Positions 27,423 through 36,063 of a stretch of 64,000 nucleotides of DNA are shown piece after piece. The notes beneath the pieces are model-generated. The model was not told the DNA's origin and ran no database searches. It was given only the letters and a program-made list of their open reading frames with translations. How positions within the stretch are numbered: position 1 is the stretch's first letter; every line of letters starts with the position of its first letter. This DNA is from Lacrimispora indolis DSM 755 (GTDB lineage: Bacteria > Bacillota > Clostridia > Lachnospirales > Lachnospiraceae): assembly GCF_000526995.1 (NCBI RefSeq), contig NZ_AZUI01000001.1, positions 4,196,001-4,260,000 of the forward strand. Reading direction: 5' to 3'. The position numbers were made by a program, and so were the translations under genes.

Positions 27423-29063
27423 ATGAAGGATATTATCCCCCAGTTTTTTTTATCAATGAAGCATTACACAAGGGAGCAGTTTGTAAAGGATGCCGTTTCA
27501 GGGATCATCGTGGCGATCATTGCTCTGCCCCTATCCATCGCTCTTGCCCTTGCTTCCGGCGTGACACCGGAGCAGGGGCTTTATACAGCCATTGTTGCAG
27601 GCTTTGTGATCTCCCTTTTAGGCGGAAGCAAGGTGCAGATCGCAGGGCCTACGGCTGCATTTGCCTCTATTGTGGCCGGTATTGTCTTAAAGAACGGGCT
27701 TGACGGTCTGGCTGCCGCAACCATTATGGCCGGGATCATCATGGTGATTATGGGTTTTTTCCGCCTTGGAAGCCTGATCCGTTTTATCCCATATACCATT
27801 ACTACAGGTTTTACTACCGGAATTGCAGTGACGATTTTTATCGGCCAGATAAAGGATTTCCTTGGACTCACCTTTGAAAAAGCGCCGGTGGAGACCATGG
27901 AAAAGCTGGAGCAGGTGATCAGCTGCCTGGGAACCTTTAATCCCATGGCACTGGCAGTGGGAATGACTGCCCTTGCCGTACTCATCATCTGGCCAAGGTA
28001 TTTTAAGAAGGTGCCGCCTTCTTTGGTCGCTGTCATTCTCACTGCCGTTCTGGTAAAGGCGCTGGATATTCCGGTTCACACCATCGGTGATTTGTATACC
28101 ATTTCGCCCAGTCTGCCGGCTTTCCACATTCCCAAACTGTCCCTTTCCATGATGCAGAGGGTCATGCCGGATGCAGTGACCATCGCCTTACTGGCTGCCA
28201 TTGAATCCCTGCTTTCCTGCGTGGTGGCTGACGGCATGATAGGCAGCAGGCATAATTCCAATATGGAACTGATTGCCCAGGGAGTGGGAAATACCTGTTC
28301 CGCCCTGTTTGGAGGAATTCCGGCTACAGGCGCTATTGCGAGAACCGCCGCCAACGTGAAAAACGGGGGACGGACCCCAGTGGCAGGAATGATTCATGCA
28401 GTTCTTCTTTTGCTGATCCTCATATTCCTCATGCCTTATGCGGCGCTCATCCCCATGCCGGCCATTGCGGCGATCCTGTTTATGGTTGCCTATAATATGA
28501 GCGAGTGGAGAGAGTTTCTTTCCATTGTAAAGACTTCACCTAAAAGCGATTGGTCGGTGCTTTTGGTTACCTTTGTTCTGACTGTGGTATTTGACCTTGT
28601 CATGGCCATTGGCGTTGGCCTGGTATTCGCCTCCCTGCTGTTCATGAAGCGGATGGCAGATGTGGCAGAGGTAAACGGCTGGAGATATCTGGAGGATGGA
28701 GAAGAGGATTGTGACGGAGATTCTGTTGATTTAAAGCCTGTCCCAAGGCATGTGGCCGTATTTGAGATCAATGGTCCCATGTTCTTTGGAGCTGCCGACA
28801 AGATATCCAAGGTAGTTTTGGAGGATGGAAAGCGGGTGCTCATCCTGCGGATGAGAAGCGTTCCGGCTATGGATGCCACCGCTTTAAAGAGCCTAAAGAA
28901 GCTTTACCACAATTTAAAAAGAAAAAATGTCATACTGGTATTGTCCCATGTAAATGAACAGCCGATGTGGGTAATGGAAAAAGCGGGTTTCTTAGAGGAT
29001 ATGGGAAGAGAAAATATTGCGGGATGCATTGATGAGGCATTGATACGTGCCTCCGCTTTATAA
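27423..29063 (+). CDS. SulP family anion permease with STAS domain
   Basis: 546 aa. About 11-12 membrane helices include AIIALPLSIALALASGVTPEQGLYTAI and GSKVQIAGPTAAF, both SulP hallmarks. The C-terminal STAS domain starts near residue 440 (VAVFEINGPMFFGAAD, LRMRSVPAMDATAL). The family carries sulfate, bicarbonate or dicarboxylates. The sulfur-linked region to the right makes sulfate attractive but unproven. An AT-rich stretch with possible promoter lies just upstream. Confidence 0.9.
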   Translation: MKDIIPQFFLSMKHYTREQFVKDAVSGIIVAIIALPLSIALALASGVTPEQGLYTAIVAGFVISLLGGSKVQIAGPTAAFASIVAGIVLKNGLDGLAAATIMAGIIMVIMGFFRLGSLIRFIPYTITTGFTTGIAVTIFIGQIKDFLGLTFEKAPVETMEKLEQVISCLGTFNPMALAVGMTALAVLIIWPRYFKKVPPSLVAVILTAVLVKALDIPVHTIGDLYTISPSLPAFHIPKLSLSMMQRVMPDAVTIALLAAIESLLSCVVADGMIGSRHNSNMELIAQGVGNTCSALFGGIPATGAIARTAANVKNGGRTPVAGMIHAVLLLLILIFLMPYAALIPMPAIAAILFMVAYNMSEWREFLSIVKTSPKSDWSVLLVTFVLTVVFDLVMAIGVGLVFASLLFMKRMADVAEVNGWRYLEDGEEDCDGDSVDLKPVPRHVAVFEINGPMFFGAADKISKVVLEDGKRVLILRMRSVPAMDATALKSLKKLYHNLKRKNVILVLSHVNEQPMWVMEKAGFLEDMGRENIAGCIDEALIRASAL

Positions 29064-29243
29064 AAATACCGGCAAGGACAACGGTTTTATTCACTTTTTA
29101 ATGATCCTGTCGCATTTTTCCATGCAGAGTGCTAATCTTTCATCACGTCTTATTTTATATGGGACGGAAGTCTGAAACAGTGAGTAAATAGAGATAAAAC
29201 GGACAAGTTGTTAAAAAAATATCGTAAAATTATGAAAAAAATG

Positions 29244-29272
29244 TTGACATCTTAAAAAGATGATATTATAAT
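29244..29272 (+). promoter_or_regulatory. Consensus sigma-A promoter of Cys-attenuator module A
   Basis: TTGACA at 29244-29249, 17-base spacer, TATAAT at 29267-29272: a perfect consensus. The 29064-29243 stretch upstream holds no gene I can see. Confidence 0.9.
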
Positions 29273-29286
29273 CAATACATATAAAA

Positions 29287-29303
29287 CCTATAAAAATAAT
29301 AGG
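29287..29303. promoter_or_regulatory. Small inverted repeat near the transcription start
   Basis: CCTAT and ATAGG are separated by 7 bases, about 15 bases after the -10 box. The same repeat with a different spacer sequence occurs in module B (from about 40888). Conservation of the arms while the spacer drifts suggests an operator or RNA stem. Confidence 0.45.
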
Positions 29304-29329
29304 GTATTCTAAGAAAGGATGTCATTCAT

Positions 29330-29449
29330 ATGAAAAACACAATGGTTTCTACCAGGAATAATCATTCCGCAAGCTTTGAAAAGATGGATTGCTGTTGCTG
29401 TAAAACTGTGTGCATATGTATGAATACAGCTTGTTTTTGTATGTATTAG
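29330..29449 (+). CDS. Poly-Cys leader peptide A (39 aa)
   Basis: 39 codons with eight Cys at positions 21-24, 28, 30, 35 and 37; the core is MDCCCCKTVC. A GAAAGGA site precedes the ATG. The stop codon lies 3 bases before an antiterminator segment and 31 bases before a terminator stem. It should work as a cysteine-sensing attenuation leader: stalling at the CCCC codons leaves the antiterminator free, and full translation covers it. It is similar to the leader at 40929 (MxxTMV...EKMDCCCCKTVC...CMY). Confidence 0.85.
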   Translation: MKNTMVSTRNNHSASFEKMDCCCCKTVCICMNTACFCMY

Positions 29450-29451
29450 AA

Positions 29452-29508
29452 TACCTGGTCCGTGGCAGCAGGAGTTTGGCAGGTACTATAATAGTACCTG
29501 TTTTTTTT
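29452..29508 (+). terminator. Attenuator A: antiterminator segment and terminator
   Basis: The terminator has a perfect 9-bp stem (CAGGTACTA at 29480-29488, TAGTACCTG at 29492-29500) and eight T. TACCTG at 29452-29457, right after the leader stop, is a second copy of the right arm and can pair with CAGGTA at 29480-29485, excluding the terminator. This is the mutually exclusive pairing expected for ribosome-mediated attenuation. Confidence 0.85.
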
Positions 29509-29575
29509 ATATCATGGGAAAGTACATCCTCTGATATAAAAACCTTCCGGGACTGCGCACTCCGCGTTCAGGAAA
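29506..29575. repeat. Short copy of the intergenic repeat found at 9626
   Basis: The stretch shares ATAAAAACCTTCCGGGA and a GCGCACT motif, and the flanking palindromic ATATCA/TGATAT arms, with the longer element after the VOC gene. It is absent from module B, so it was inserted into or lost from one copy after duplication. Confidence 0.4.
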
Positions 29576-29586
29576 TATAGTTGCAA

Positions 29587-29733
29587 ATGCAATTACACCA
29601 TTGGATCAATCTGCGCGGCCGGGAAGATGAAGGAAATACAAAGAGAGCGTCAGATACATATAAAAATGAACCACCTGAGAAAAAGAACCAGGGCCTTGGA
29701 AAAGATACAGGCCCGGCAGCGATCCATAAGTGA
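29587..29733 (+). CDS. Possible 48-aa ORF ahead of yezD
   Basis: ATG 29587 reads 48 codons to a TGA that is directly followed by yezD. The segment GNTKxxSxTYKxEPxEK is shared with the matching frame in module B, so the frame is under some conservation. There is no clear ribosome binding site. No family recognised; it may be a decaying N-terminal extension of yezD. Confidence 0.3.
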   Translation: MQLHHWINLRGREDEGNTKRASDTYKNEPPEKKNQGLGKDTGPAAIHK

Positions 29734-29739
29734 GAGAAG

Positions 29740-29904
29740 GTGATTCCCATATCCTATTCAAATGCTCCTGATCCTGAGAAAGAATACATCAGGCTGATCA
29801 ATGAAATGGCCAGCCATGTAAAGTATGGTTCTATTACCATTACAATTCAGGATGGAAAAATAGTGCAGATCGAAAAAATTGAAAAAATCAGATTAAAGGA
29901 CTGA
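29740..29904 (+). CDS. yezD: YezD family small protein (DUF2292)
   Basis: 54 aa if translation starts at GTG 29740; the start is uncertain because the ribosome binding site overlaps it. The family signature is clear: HVKYGSITITIQDGKIVQIEK then EKIRLKD at the end. DUF2292 proteins are short, cytoplasmic and found beside sulfur-assimilation genes in several Firmicutes. Their biochemical role is unknown. It sits between the Cys attenuator and a second terminator, so it is the first gene that read-through reaches. Confidence 0.75.
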   Translation: MIPISYSNAPDPEKEYIRLINEMASHVKYGSITITIQDGKIVQIEKIEKIRLKD

Positions 29905-29907
29905 CTG

Positions 29908-29963
29908 GACAACCGGAGGTTCTGATAAGCAGAATGCTTATCAGGAGAAGGTTGTCTTTTTTT
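29908..29963 (+). terminator. Second terminator of module A, after yezD
   Basis: A two-tier hairpin: GACAACC/GGTTGTC outside (29908-29914, 29950-29956) and CTGATAAGC/GCTTATCAG inside (29922-29930, 29936-29944), then seven T. Module B has the same structure with one mismatch. It separates yezD from the metabolic operon, so the operon may be controlled by a second read-through step. From here to 30064 I see no gene. Confidence 0.8.
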
Positions 29964-30064
29964 GTATCCTGATTTGAGAAAGAAAGCTGAGAAAACGCGA
30001 TTAAAGTGGCAGCTGGGCGGATTCTTTAGCCTGAACCTGATTATTCCATGACAGAGGTGTTATT

Positions 30065-30781
30065 TTGAAAAAAGAAGATAAGGACTGGAAACCGGTTATA
30101 TTAATTACCGGGGAAGAAGGATTTGATCCTTCTTTTGGCACGGCAAATTTTATCATGAACAGAAAATATACCGGCTATGCTGCAAAAAACGGAGGCCTGC
30201 CGTTTATGCCGGAAGATATACGGATGGCAAAAGAATATGTAGAATTATCTGATGGGCTCATCCTTTCCCATGGTCCCGACATACACAGAGGCCGTTACGG
30301 CCAGTATTATACGGATTTTAAGGAAATGCGGGACATTTGTTCTACCAGAGATGATTTTGAATTTACTCTATTTACCCTGTTTGCTGAAGCAGGAAAGCCT
30401 GTTTTGGGGATCGGGAGAGGCATGCAGGTCATCAATACGGCATTGGGAGGCACTCTTTATTTACCCGACAGTAAAAAGAAAAAAGAATTGGACCAGGATC
30501 TGTCAGGGGAACTGAAATTTGTGTATCCGGAGCCAAAGAGCAGACTCTTTGCTTTGTCAGGAAGCAGCTTTCCGGCGGAGCTGTTTAAAATTCCTGGAAT
30601 CAGTAAATTGGGGATCAATATGCGGCCCACAGCATTTTCGGAAAAGGAATGCATAGAAGCTTTGGAACACGATGATCTCCCGATACTGGGAATCGGATGG
30701 AACCCTCTTAATGAAAATACCGGGGCACAAAACCACTCACTGTTTCATTATTTTATTCAAATATGTAAAGGAGCGGAGTAA
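30065..30781 (+). CDS. Class I amidotransferase-like protein, catalytic residues lost
   Basis: 238 aa of the peptidase C26/PuuD family (gamma-glutamyl hydrolases). The nucleophile elbow, normally GICRGMQ, reads GIGRGMQ here, and the WHPE motif with catalytic His and Glu reads WNPL. All three catalytic positions are therefore replaced while the fold motifs remain. It starts at TTG behind GAGGTG and ends 2 bases before the intact paralog. It is probably a pseudoenzyme partner or regulator of that paralog. Confidence 0.8.
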   Translation: MKKEDKDWKPVILITGEEGFDPSFGTANFIMNRKYTGYAAKNGGLPFMPEDIRMAKEYVELSDGLILSHGPDIHRGRYGQYYTDFKEMRDICSTRDDFEFTLFTLFAEAGKPVLGIGRGMQVINTALGGTLYLPDSKKKKELDQDLSGELKFVYPEPKSRLFALSGSSFPAELFKIPGISKLGINMRPTAFSEKECIEALEHDDLPILGIGWNPLNENTGAQNHSLFHYFIQICKGAE

Positions 30782-30783
30782 GC

Positions 30784-31518
30784 ATGAAACCAGTCATTCT
30801 GATCTGCGGAGGTCCTGCTTATGACAGGCAGTTTTTAGAACCTGCCGTAATGGTCAATAAAACCTATACCACAGCGGTGGCGGCGGCCGGGGGAGTTCCG
30901 CTGCTTCCCATAGAGCTTGAACTGACGGAGGATTATTGTGATAAGGCTGACGGCCTGATCTTAACGGGCTCTGTTTCCTTTTCACCAAAACCGGAGCTTT
31001 CAGAGGCGGTCCAGAAGGAGGAACCTAAAAGGAGTATTTTTGATGCTTCCATCTATCAGGCATTTGTAAAAGCAAAAAAACCGGTTTTGGGAATTTGCCT
31101 GGGTCACCAGGTAATCAATGAGCAGCAGGGGGGCACAATAATACGGAATTTTAAATATACGGAAGGAATCGAGCACATGCTCATCCAGCATTCTGTAAAA
31201 ACGGAAAAAGGTTCTCTTTTGCATGAGCTGTTTGGAGAAGAATTCTATGTAAACAGCCGTCACAATAATAAAATCGGAATCCTTGGCAAGTCCTTAAAGG
31301 CAGCCGCTTATTCCAATGACCGTGTAATCGAAGCCATCGAACATGATACACTGCCTGTTTACGGTGTGGAATGGCATCCGGAAAGAATGCGGGGAGATAT
31401 TATAGATCCTCCGGAAGGAATTGACATGAGCCCTATGTTCGAAGCATTTGTAAAGATATGCGGCAGCAGAAAGCTTCAAATGAAGGCGGGCGGGGAGGAA
31501 AGGGGATCTTATGGATAA
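30784..31518 (+). CDS. Gamma-glutamyl hydrolase-like class I amidotransferase (PuuD/peptidase C26)
   Basis: 244 aa with an intact triad: nucleophile Cys in GICLGHQVINEQQGGT near residue 105, and His plus Glu in VEWHPERM near residue 197. Family members cleave gamma-glutamyl amide bonds, as in gamma-Glu-GABA. Lying between a Cys attenuator and a peptide importer, it could release Cys-containing products from glutathione or gamma-glutamyl-Cys; that substrate is inferred. It overlaps the next gene by 8 bases. Confidence 0.85.
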   Translation: MKPVILICGGPAYDRQFLEPAVMVNKTYTTAVAAAGGVPLLPIELELTEDYCDKADGLILTGSVSFSPKPELSEAVQKEEPKRSIFDASIYQAFVKAKKPVLGICLGHQVINEQQGGTIIRNFKYTEGIEHMLIQHSVKTEKGSLLHELFGEEFYVNSRHNNKIGILGKSLKAAAYSNDRVIEAIEHDTLPVYGVEWHPERMRGDIIDPPEGIDMSPMFEAFVKICGSRKLQMKAGGEERGSYG

Positions 31519-32488
31519 ACGCCAGATAATCATCGAGGCAGATGAGCTGTCCCGGCATTTTATTGTAAATAAAGGCTTATCCAGGGGGAAGAAAAAGGTT
31601 TTAAAGGCTGTTGACGGAATCGATTTAACTGTACATAAAGGAGAGACCTTGGGATTGGTAGGCGAGAGCGGCTGCGGCAAATCAACCCTTGGAAGGACTA
31701 TGATTAAGCTGCAGGAACCTACAAGCGGAAAGCTTTTGTTTCAGGGACAACGAATAGAATCCTATGATTTTCAAAAGATGAGGCCTTTAAGAAAAAATAT
31801 GCAGATTATTTTCCAGGATCCTTATGCATCTTTAAATCCCCGGAAAACGATTTTTGAATCCGTGATTACACCCTTGGATGTTTATAAAATAGAGCAGGAG
31901 AAAGCACGAAGGGATATGGTACGGGAAATCCTGATGCATGTTGGGTTGCAGGAAAACCAGGTTCATAAATATCCCCACGAGATGTCAGGAGGCCAGCGGC
32001 AAAGGGCGGTGATTGCCAGAGCCATTGTGATGAAGCCGGAGTTTGTTGTTTGCGATGAGCCGGTATCCGCCCTGGATGTCTCTGTGAGAGCCCAGGTGAT
32101 GAAACTGATGAAGCAGCTGCAGGAAGAATTGGATCTGTCTTATCTTTTTATCTCCCATGATTTAAGTGTGGTAAGGTATCTGTGTGATACAGTTGCAGTA
32201 ATGTATCTTGGGACAATTGTGGAGATTGGATCAAAAAAGGAAGTTTTTGAACATCCGGCTCACCCTTATACAATGGCTCTGATGTCGGCCATACCCGTTC
32301 CTGATGTCAATGTAAAAATGAGCCGGATCATATTAAAGGGAGAGGCTCCAAATCCCTTGGAGCTTTTAGCCGGCTGCCGTTTCAGAAACCGGTGCCCTTA
32401 CGCGGATTCCCGATGCCAGAAATCAGAACCCGGGCTTTTACCGGCCGGGGCAAACCATAAAGCTGCTTGTTTTAACATACACAGTTGA
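31511..32488 (+). CDS. Oligopeptide ABC transporter ATPase (OppF type)
   Basis: 325 aa. Walker A GESGCGKST near residue 52, signature MSGGQRQR, Walker B FVVCDEPVSALD and the C-terminal oligopeptide extension with the Cys cluster CRFRNRCPYADSRC, which binds an iron-sulfur cluster in this subfamily. It is one of two ATPases of the importer; the OppD-type partner is at 36064. Unusually it comes before the binding protein. Confidence 0.92.
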   Translation: MDKRQIIIEADELSRHFIVNKGLSRGKKKVLKAVDGIDLTVHKGETLGLVGESGCGKSTLGRTMIKLQEPTSGKLLFQGQRIESYDFQKMRPLRKNMQIIFQDPYASLNPRKTIFESVITPLDVYKIEQEKARRDMVREILMHVGLQENQVHKYPHEMSGGQRQRAVIARAIVMKPEFVVCDEPVSALDVSVRAQVMKLMKQLQEELDLSYLFISHDLSVVRYLCDTVAVMYLGTIVEIGSKKEVFEHPAHPYTMALMSAIPVPDVNVKMSRIILKGEAPNPLELLAGCRFRNRCPYADSRCQKSEPGLLPAGANHKAACFNIHS

Positions 32489-32536
32489 AATAAAATCGTT
32501 TATAAATGCCGCTTGAACGGCAGAATGGAGGAGATT

Positions 32537-34195
32537 ATGAAAAATAACAGACATTTTAAATCATTCCTGCTGGGGGTATACGTTGCAGGCGTTCTTCTGA
32601 CCGGATGCAGCTCTCCGGCCTCTAAAAGCACCAATACGGATGAGCCTCAGATAAAGGAGAGCAGTACACAGACAACGTCTGAAGATCCCAAGGACGTTGA
32701 GGGCTCTACTGTCAACTATGCTATGTCTACTGCCTGGGATACGTTAAATCCTTATGACTCCCCATCAGGTTCCATGTATTCCCAGCTGATCTGGGATAAG
32801 ATATATGACAGACTGGCATTTGTCAGCCAGGCAGGCCAGGTGATCAAACCCAGGAATGCCGGCTCATGGGAAAGCGGGGGTGATGGAAAAACCATTATTT
32901 TTCATTTAAACCAGAACGCAAAATGGCAGGATGGAGAAAAATTGACAGCTTCTGACTGGGTTTATACCATAAATCTGATTACCAGCCCGGATCTGGTTTT
33001 AAGCAACAGCGGCTATTTCAGTTTTCTGGAAGGCACGGACAGTTCGGGAAAAGCTACTGGGGAAGGATCTGTAAAAGCAGAGGCGCCTGATGATTATACC
33101 TTGAAGCTGACATTAAAGAACCCGCTTTCTCCGGAAGACTTTCTGGTATTGTATAACCGGAACTTCTATGTTCTTCCTAAGCATCTTCTGGAAAATTACA
33201 GCATTGACGAAATTAAGGCTGCCGATTACTGGAAAGCTCCGGTGGGCTCAGGTCCCTGCATTTATGAGTCGGAAATCGTGGGGAGTCAGCTTGTGTTCCG
33301 GTCTAATGGGGATTATTATCTGGGCGCACCCGGATTTGGAAGGCTTGTCGTTAATGTCATAGCTTCTTCTAACACATTATCTTCCCTGATATCCGGGGAG
33401 CTGGATTATTTTGCCTTTGGAAACGGGATCAATAACCAGGACGACAGAAAAGTAGCAGAGACCTCTGGTTTTCAAATTACAGAATCCAAGGCCAAATCTA
33501 ATTTTGTGGAAGTGATCTTAAACAATGACAGTATCTCCGATTTTAGGATAAGGCTTGCCATGAATGAGGCTCTGGACAAAGAAGTGCTGGCTAAGGCGAG
33601 TACTCAGGGGCTGGGATCAGCTTCTGCTACTTATGTCCTTCCAGGCAGCGATTATTATAATAAAGACTTGAGTACAGGCAGAGACTTGGATAAGGCAAAG
33701 GGGCTGCTTGCGGAAGCAGGTTATGATCCGGGGAAGGTATACAAAATGGCAATCGGGGAATCACGTTCCAGTCTTGCTGCCTTAATGCAGCAGCAGTGGG
33801 CAGAAGCGGGGATACAGGTGGAAATTATTACGGTCGATGTGGCAACCATGTTTACCGGCTTAAAAGAAGGAAAATATGATATCGGTATTTCCGGTCATCA
33901 GGGAACTTCCTATCCGCTGTGGTTTGCCAATAATTTCAGCAGCAGTGTGAAAAACGATTTTTCCATTACAGATCCTGCTTATGATGAGTGGCGGCAGAAG
34001 ATATACGATGAGACCGACAACGCAAAAAGAAAGCAGCTGTTAAACGATTATCAGGTTTTTGTATTTGAAAATGCACCATTTATCCCTCTCTGGCACTCCG
34101 GAACCATTTTTGTCCAGTCCCAGACCATTGAGAATGTGGATTACGAAGCTGCCGGCATGTGCAATGATAATGTATGGGAATGGGTGAAAAAATAG
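32537..34195 (+). CDS. Peptide ABC transporter substrate-binding lipoprotein
   Basis: 552 aa with signal and lipobox LLTGCS. SBP_bac_5 motifs include YDRLAF, LNQNAKWQDGEKLTASDWVYTI and the C-terminal LWHSGTIFVQS. Its length is typical for DppA/OppA/NikA. ATG 32537 follows GGAGGAG; the earlier in-frame ATG at 32513 has no site. The context suggests short or modified peptides containing cysteine, not proven. Confidence 0.92.
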   Translation: MKNNRHFKSFLLGVYVAGVLLTGCSSPASKSTNTDEPQIKESSTQTTSEDPKDVEGSTVNYAMSTAWDTLNPYDSPSGSMYSQLIWDKIYDRLAFVSQAGQVIKPRNAGSWESGGDGKTIIFHLNQNAKWQDGEKLTASDWVYTINLITSPDLVLSNSGYFSFLEGTDSSGKATGEGSVKAEAPDDYTLKLTLKNPLSPEDFLVLYNRNFYVLPKHLLENYSIDEIKAADYWKAPVGSGPCIYESEIVGSQLVFRSNGDYYLGAPGFGRLVVNVIASSNTLSSLISGELDYFAFGNGINNQDDRKVAETSGFQITESKAKSNFVEVILNNDSISDFRIRLAMNEALDKEVLAKASTQGLGSASATYVLPGSDYYNKDLSTGRDLDKAKGLLAEAGYDPGKVYKMAIGESRSSLAALMQQQWAEAGIQVEIITVDVATMFTGLKEGKYDIGISGHQGTSYPLWFANNFSSSVKNDFSITDPAYDEWRQKIYDETDNAKRKQLLNDYQVFVFENAPFIPLWHSGTIFVQSQTIENVDYEAAGMCNDNVWEWVKK

Positions 34196-34208
34196 TAAGG
34201 AGCAGACC

Positions 34209-35162
34209 ATGTGGAGGTACATTGTCAAAAGGATATTAACTGGCATTCCCATATTTATTGGAATTACAGCAGTTGTTTACATACTGATGAGCCTGGCTCC
34301 GGGAAGTGCGCTGGACATTCTGACAGACAGTGATACCAAGCTGAGTGCAGAACAGTATAATGATTTAAAGGCTTCCTTAGGGCTTGATAAGCCGGTGGCT
34401 GTACGATACCTTATCTGGCTGGGAGATTTTCTGAAAGGAGATCTGGGTGTGTCTTACCGGAGCAATCAGGAAGTATCCCTGATCATATCCCAAAGAATAT
34501 TTCCCTCCCTGCTGCTTACGGGGACAGGAGTTTTTTTCGCGGTCCTGCTGGGGATTCCCATTGGGATCATGGCCGCATATAAACCTTATACCAAGTGGGA
34601 TTCTGTTTCTTCTTTTCTGGCGCTGGCAGGAGCTACGCTGCCTGGTTTTTTTATCAGTATTTTAGGAATTTATATTTTCAGCATGAAGCTTGGAATGCTT
34701 CCTTCAAAAGGCATGTATCAGGTTTCCGATAGAAGTATTCCTGATTATGCGATTCATTTGATAATGCCTGCTTCCGTGATCTGCCTTGGTTCAATAGGAG
34801 GCCTGATCAAGCAGACAAGAGGGGCCTGCCTGGAAGTATTCAATGAGGAATATATGAAAACAGCCAGGTCAAAAGGAATCAGTGAATGGAACGTAATTAT
34901 AAGGCATGGGCTGCGCAACGCACTGATTCCTGTGGTGACTGCCGTGCTTCTTGAGATCCCACATATCATAGGAGGCTCAACCATAACGGAACAGATCTTT
35001 GGCTGGCCGGGGATCGGGAGCCTGATGATTGCCTCCATCAGCAACAGAGATTATCCGGTCGTTATGGGGATCGCCGTTCTGATTGCAACGGCTGTTTTAA
35101 TAACCAACATAATTCTGGATATTTTGTACGGTTTACTGGACCCCAGGATTACTTATGGTTAA
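34209..35162 (+). CDS. Peptide ABC transporter permease (DppB/OppB)
   Basis: 317 aa with six helices. The family N-terminus MWRYIVKRILTGIPIFIGITAVVY and the coupling loop EYMKTARSKGISEWNVIIRHGLRNAL are plain. It pairs with the next gene to form the pore. Confidence 0.93.
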   Translation: MWRYIVKRILTGIPIFIGITAVVYILMSLAPGSALDILTDSDTKLSAEQYNDLKASLGLDKPVAVRYLIWLGDFLKGDLGVSYRSNQEVSLIISQRIFPSLLLTGTGVFFAVLLGIPIGIMAAYKPYTKWDSVSSFLALAGATLPGFFISILGIYIFSMKLGMLPSKGMYQVSDRSIPDYAIHLIMPASVICLGSIGGLIKQTRGACLEVFNEEYMKTARSKGISEWNVIIRHGLRNALIPVVTAVLLEIPHIIGGSTITEQIFGWPGIGSLMIASISNRDYPVVMGIAVLIATAVLITNIILDILYGLLDPRITYG

Positions 35163-35181
35163 ACAGGAAAGGGTGTTAATT

Positions 35182-36048
35182 ATGGCATTTAGAAAAAATG
35201 GCAGGCAGACGGCTCTTTTTCAAAGCTTTAAAAAAAATAAAAGGGCGATGCTCGGGCTGTGCTATATTCTGGCAGAGATTGGGGTGGTTGTACTTTTTCC
35301 TCTGATCTTTCGCATGGATCCGTACATCAGCGACGGGGAGGCTGGCTTTTTGTCAGGCCCTACTCTAAAGCATTGGCTGGGCACGGATGCTGCTGGCAGA
35401 GATTTGTTTGCCCGCACCATATATGGGGGCAGGGTATCGCTGCTGGTTGGCATTATATCCACTCTCATCAGTGTGTCCATCGGTCTGCCGCTGGGGCTTC
35501 TCGCCGGATATTATAGAGGAATATGGGAAACAGGAGTCATGCGGACTGCGGATGTGTTTATGTCCTTTCCCAGTATGATCCTCATACTGGTTCTTGTTTC
35601 CGTAGCAGGACCCTCTCTTCTTACCGTGATTCTAATAATAGGTGTGATGGGCTGGACCGCAATTGCAAAGCTGATTTACGGAAATGTGTTATCCATCAGT
35701 AAGAAAGAGTACATAGAGGCAGGCAGAGCGGCAGGGAAAAATAATTGGTCCCTTATTTTTACTGAAATACTTCCTAATGCTGCAGGACCTGTATGGGTGA
35801 TCCTTTCCTTTCGGGTGGGAGGCGCGATCTTAACGGAATCAGGACTCAGCTTCCTTGGAGTAGGAGTTCAGGCGCCCAAAGCTTCTTGGGGGAACTTAAT
35901 TAATGCCGCTCAGAATTTAAGCAATCTTATGCTCAGGCCATGGATGTGGATACCGCCCGGCTTCCTGATCATATTTACTGTAATAAGCTTTAATTTTATA
36001 GGTGAAGGGGTACGGGATGCCCTGGATCCTAAGATGAAATTGTCCTGA
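35182..36048 (+). CDS. Peptide ABC transporter permease (DppC/OppC)
   Basis: 288 aa. Motifs include HWLGTDAAGRDLFARTIYGGRVSL and EYIEAGRAAGKNNWSLIFTEILPN. I place the start at ATG 35182 behind AGGAAAGGG; an ATG at 35155 overlapping the upstream gene is possible. Six helices, normal length. Confidence 0.92.
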   Translation: MAFRKNGRQTALFQSFKKNKRAMLGLCYILAEIGVVVLFPLIFRMDPYISDGEAGFLSGPTLKHWLGTDAAGRDLFARTIYGGRVSLLVGIISTLISVSIGLPLGLLAGYYRGIWETGVMRTADVFMSFPSMILILVLVSVAGPSLLTVILIIGVMGWTAIAKLIYGNVLSISKKEYIEAGRAAGKNNWSLIFTEILPNAAGPVWVILSFRVGGAILTESGLSFLGVGVQAPKASWGNLINAAQNLSNLMLRPWMWIPPGFLIIFTVISFNFIGEGVRDALDPKMKLS

Positions 36049-36063
36049 TAAGGAGGTCTTCCT

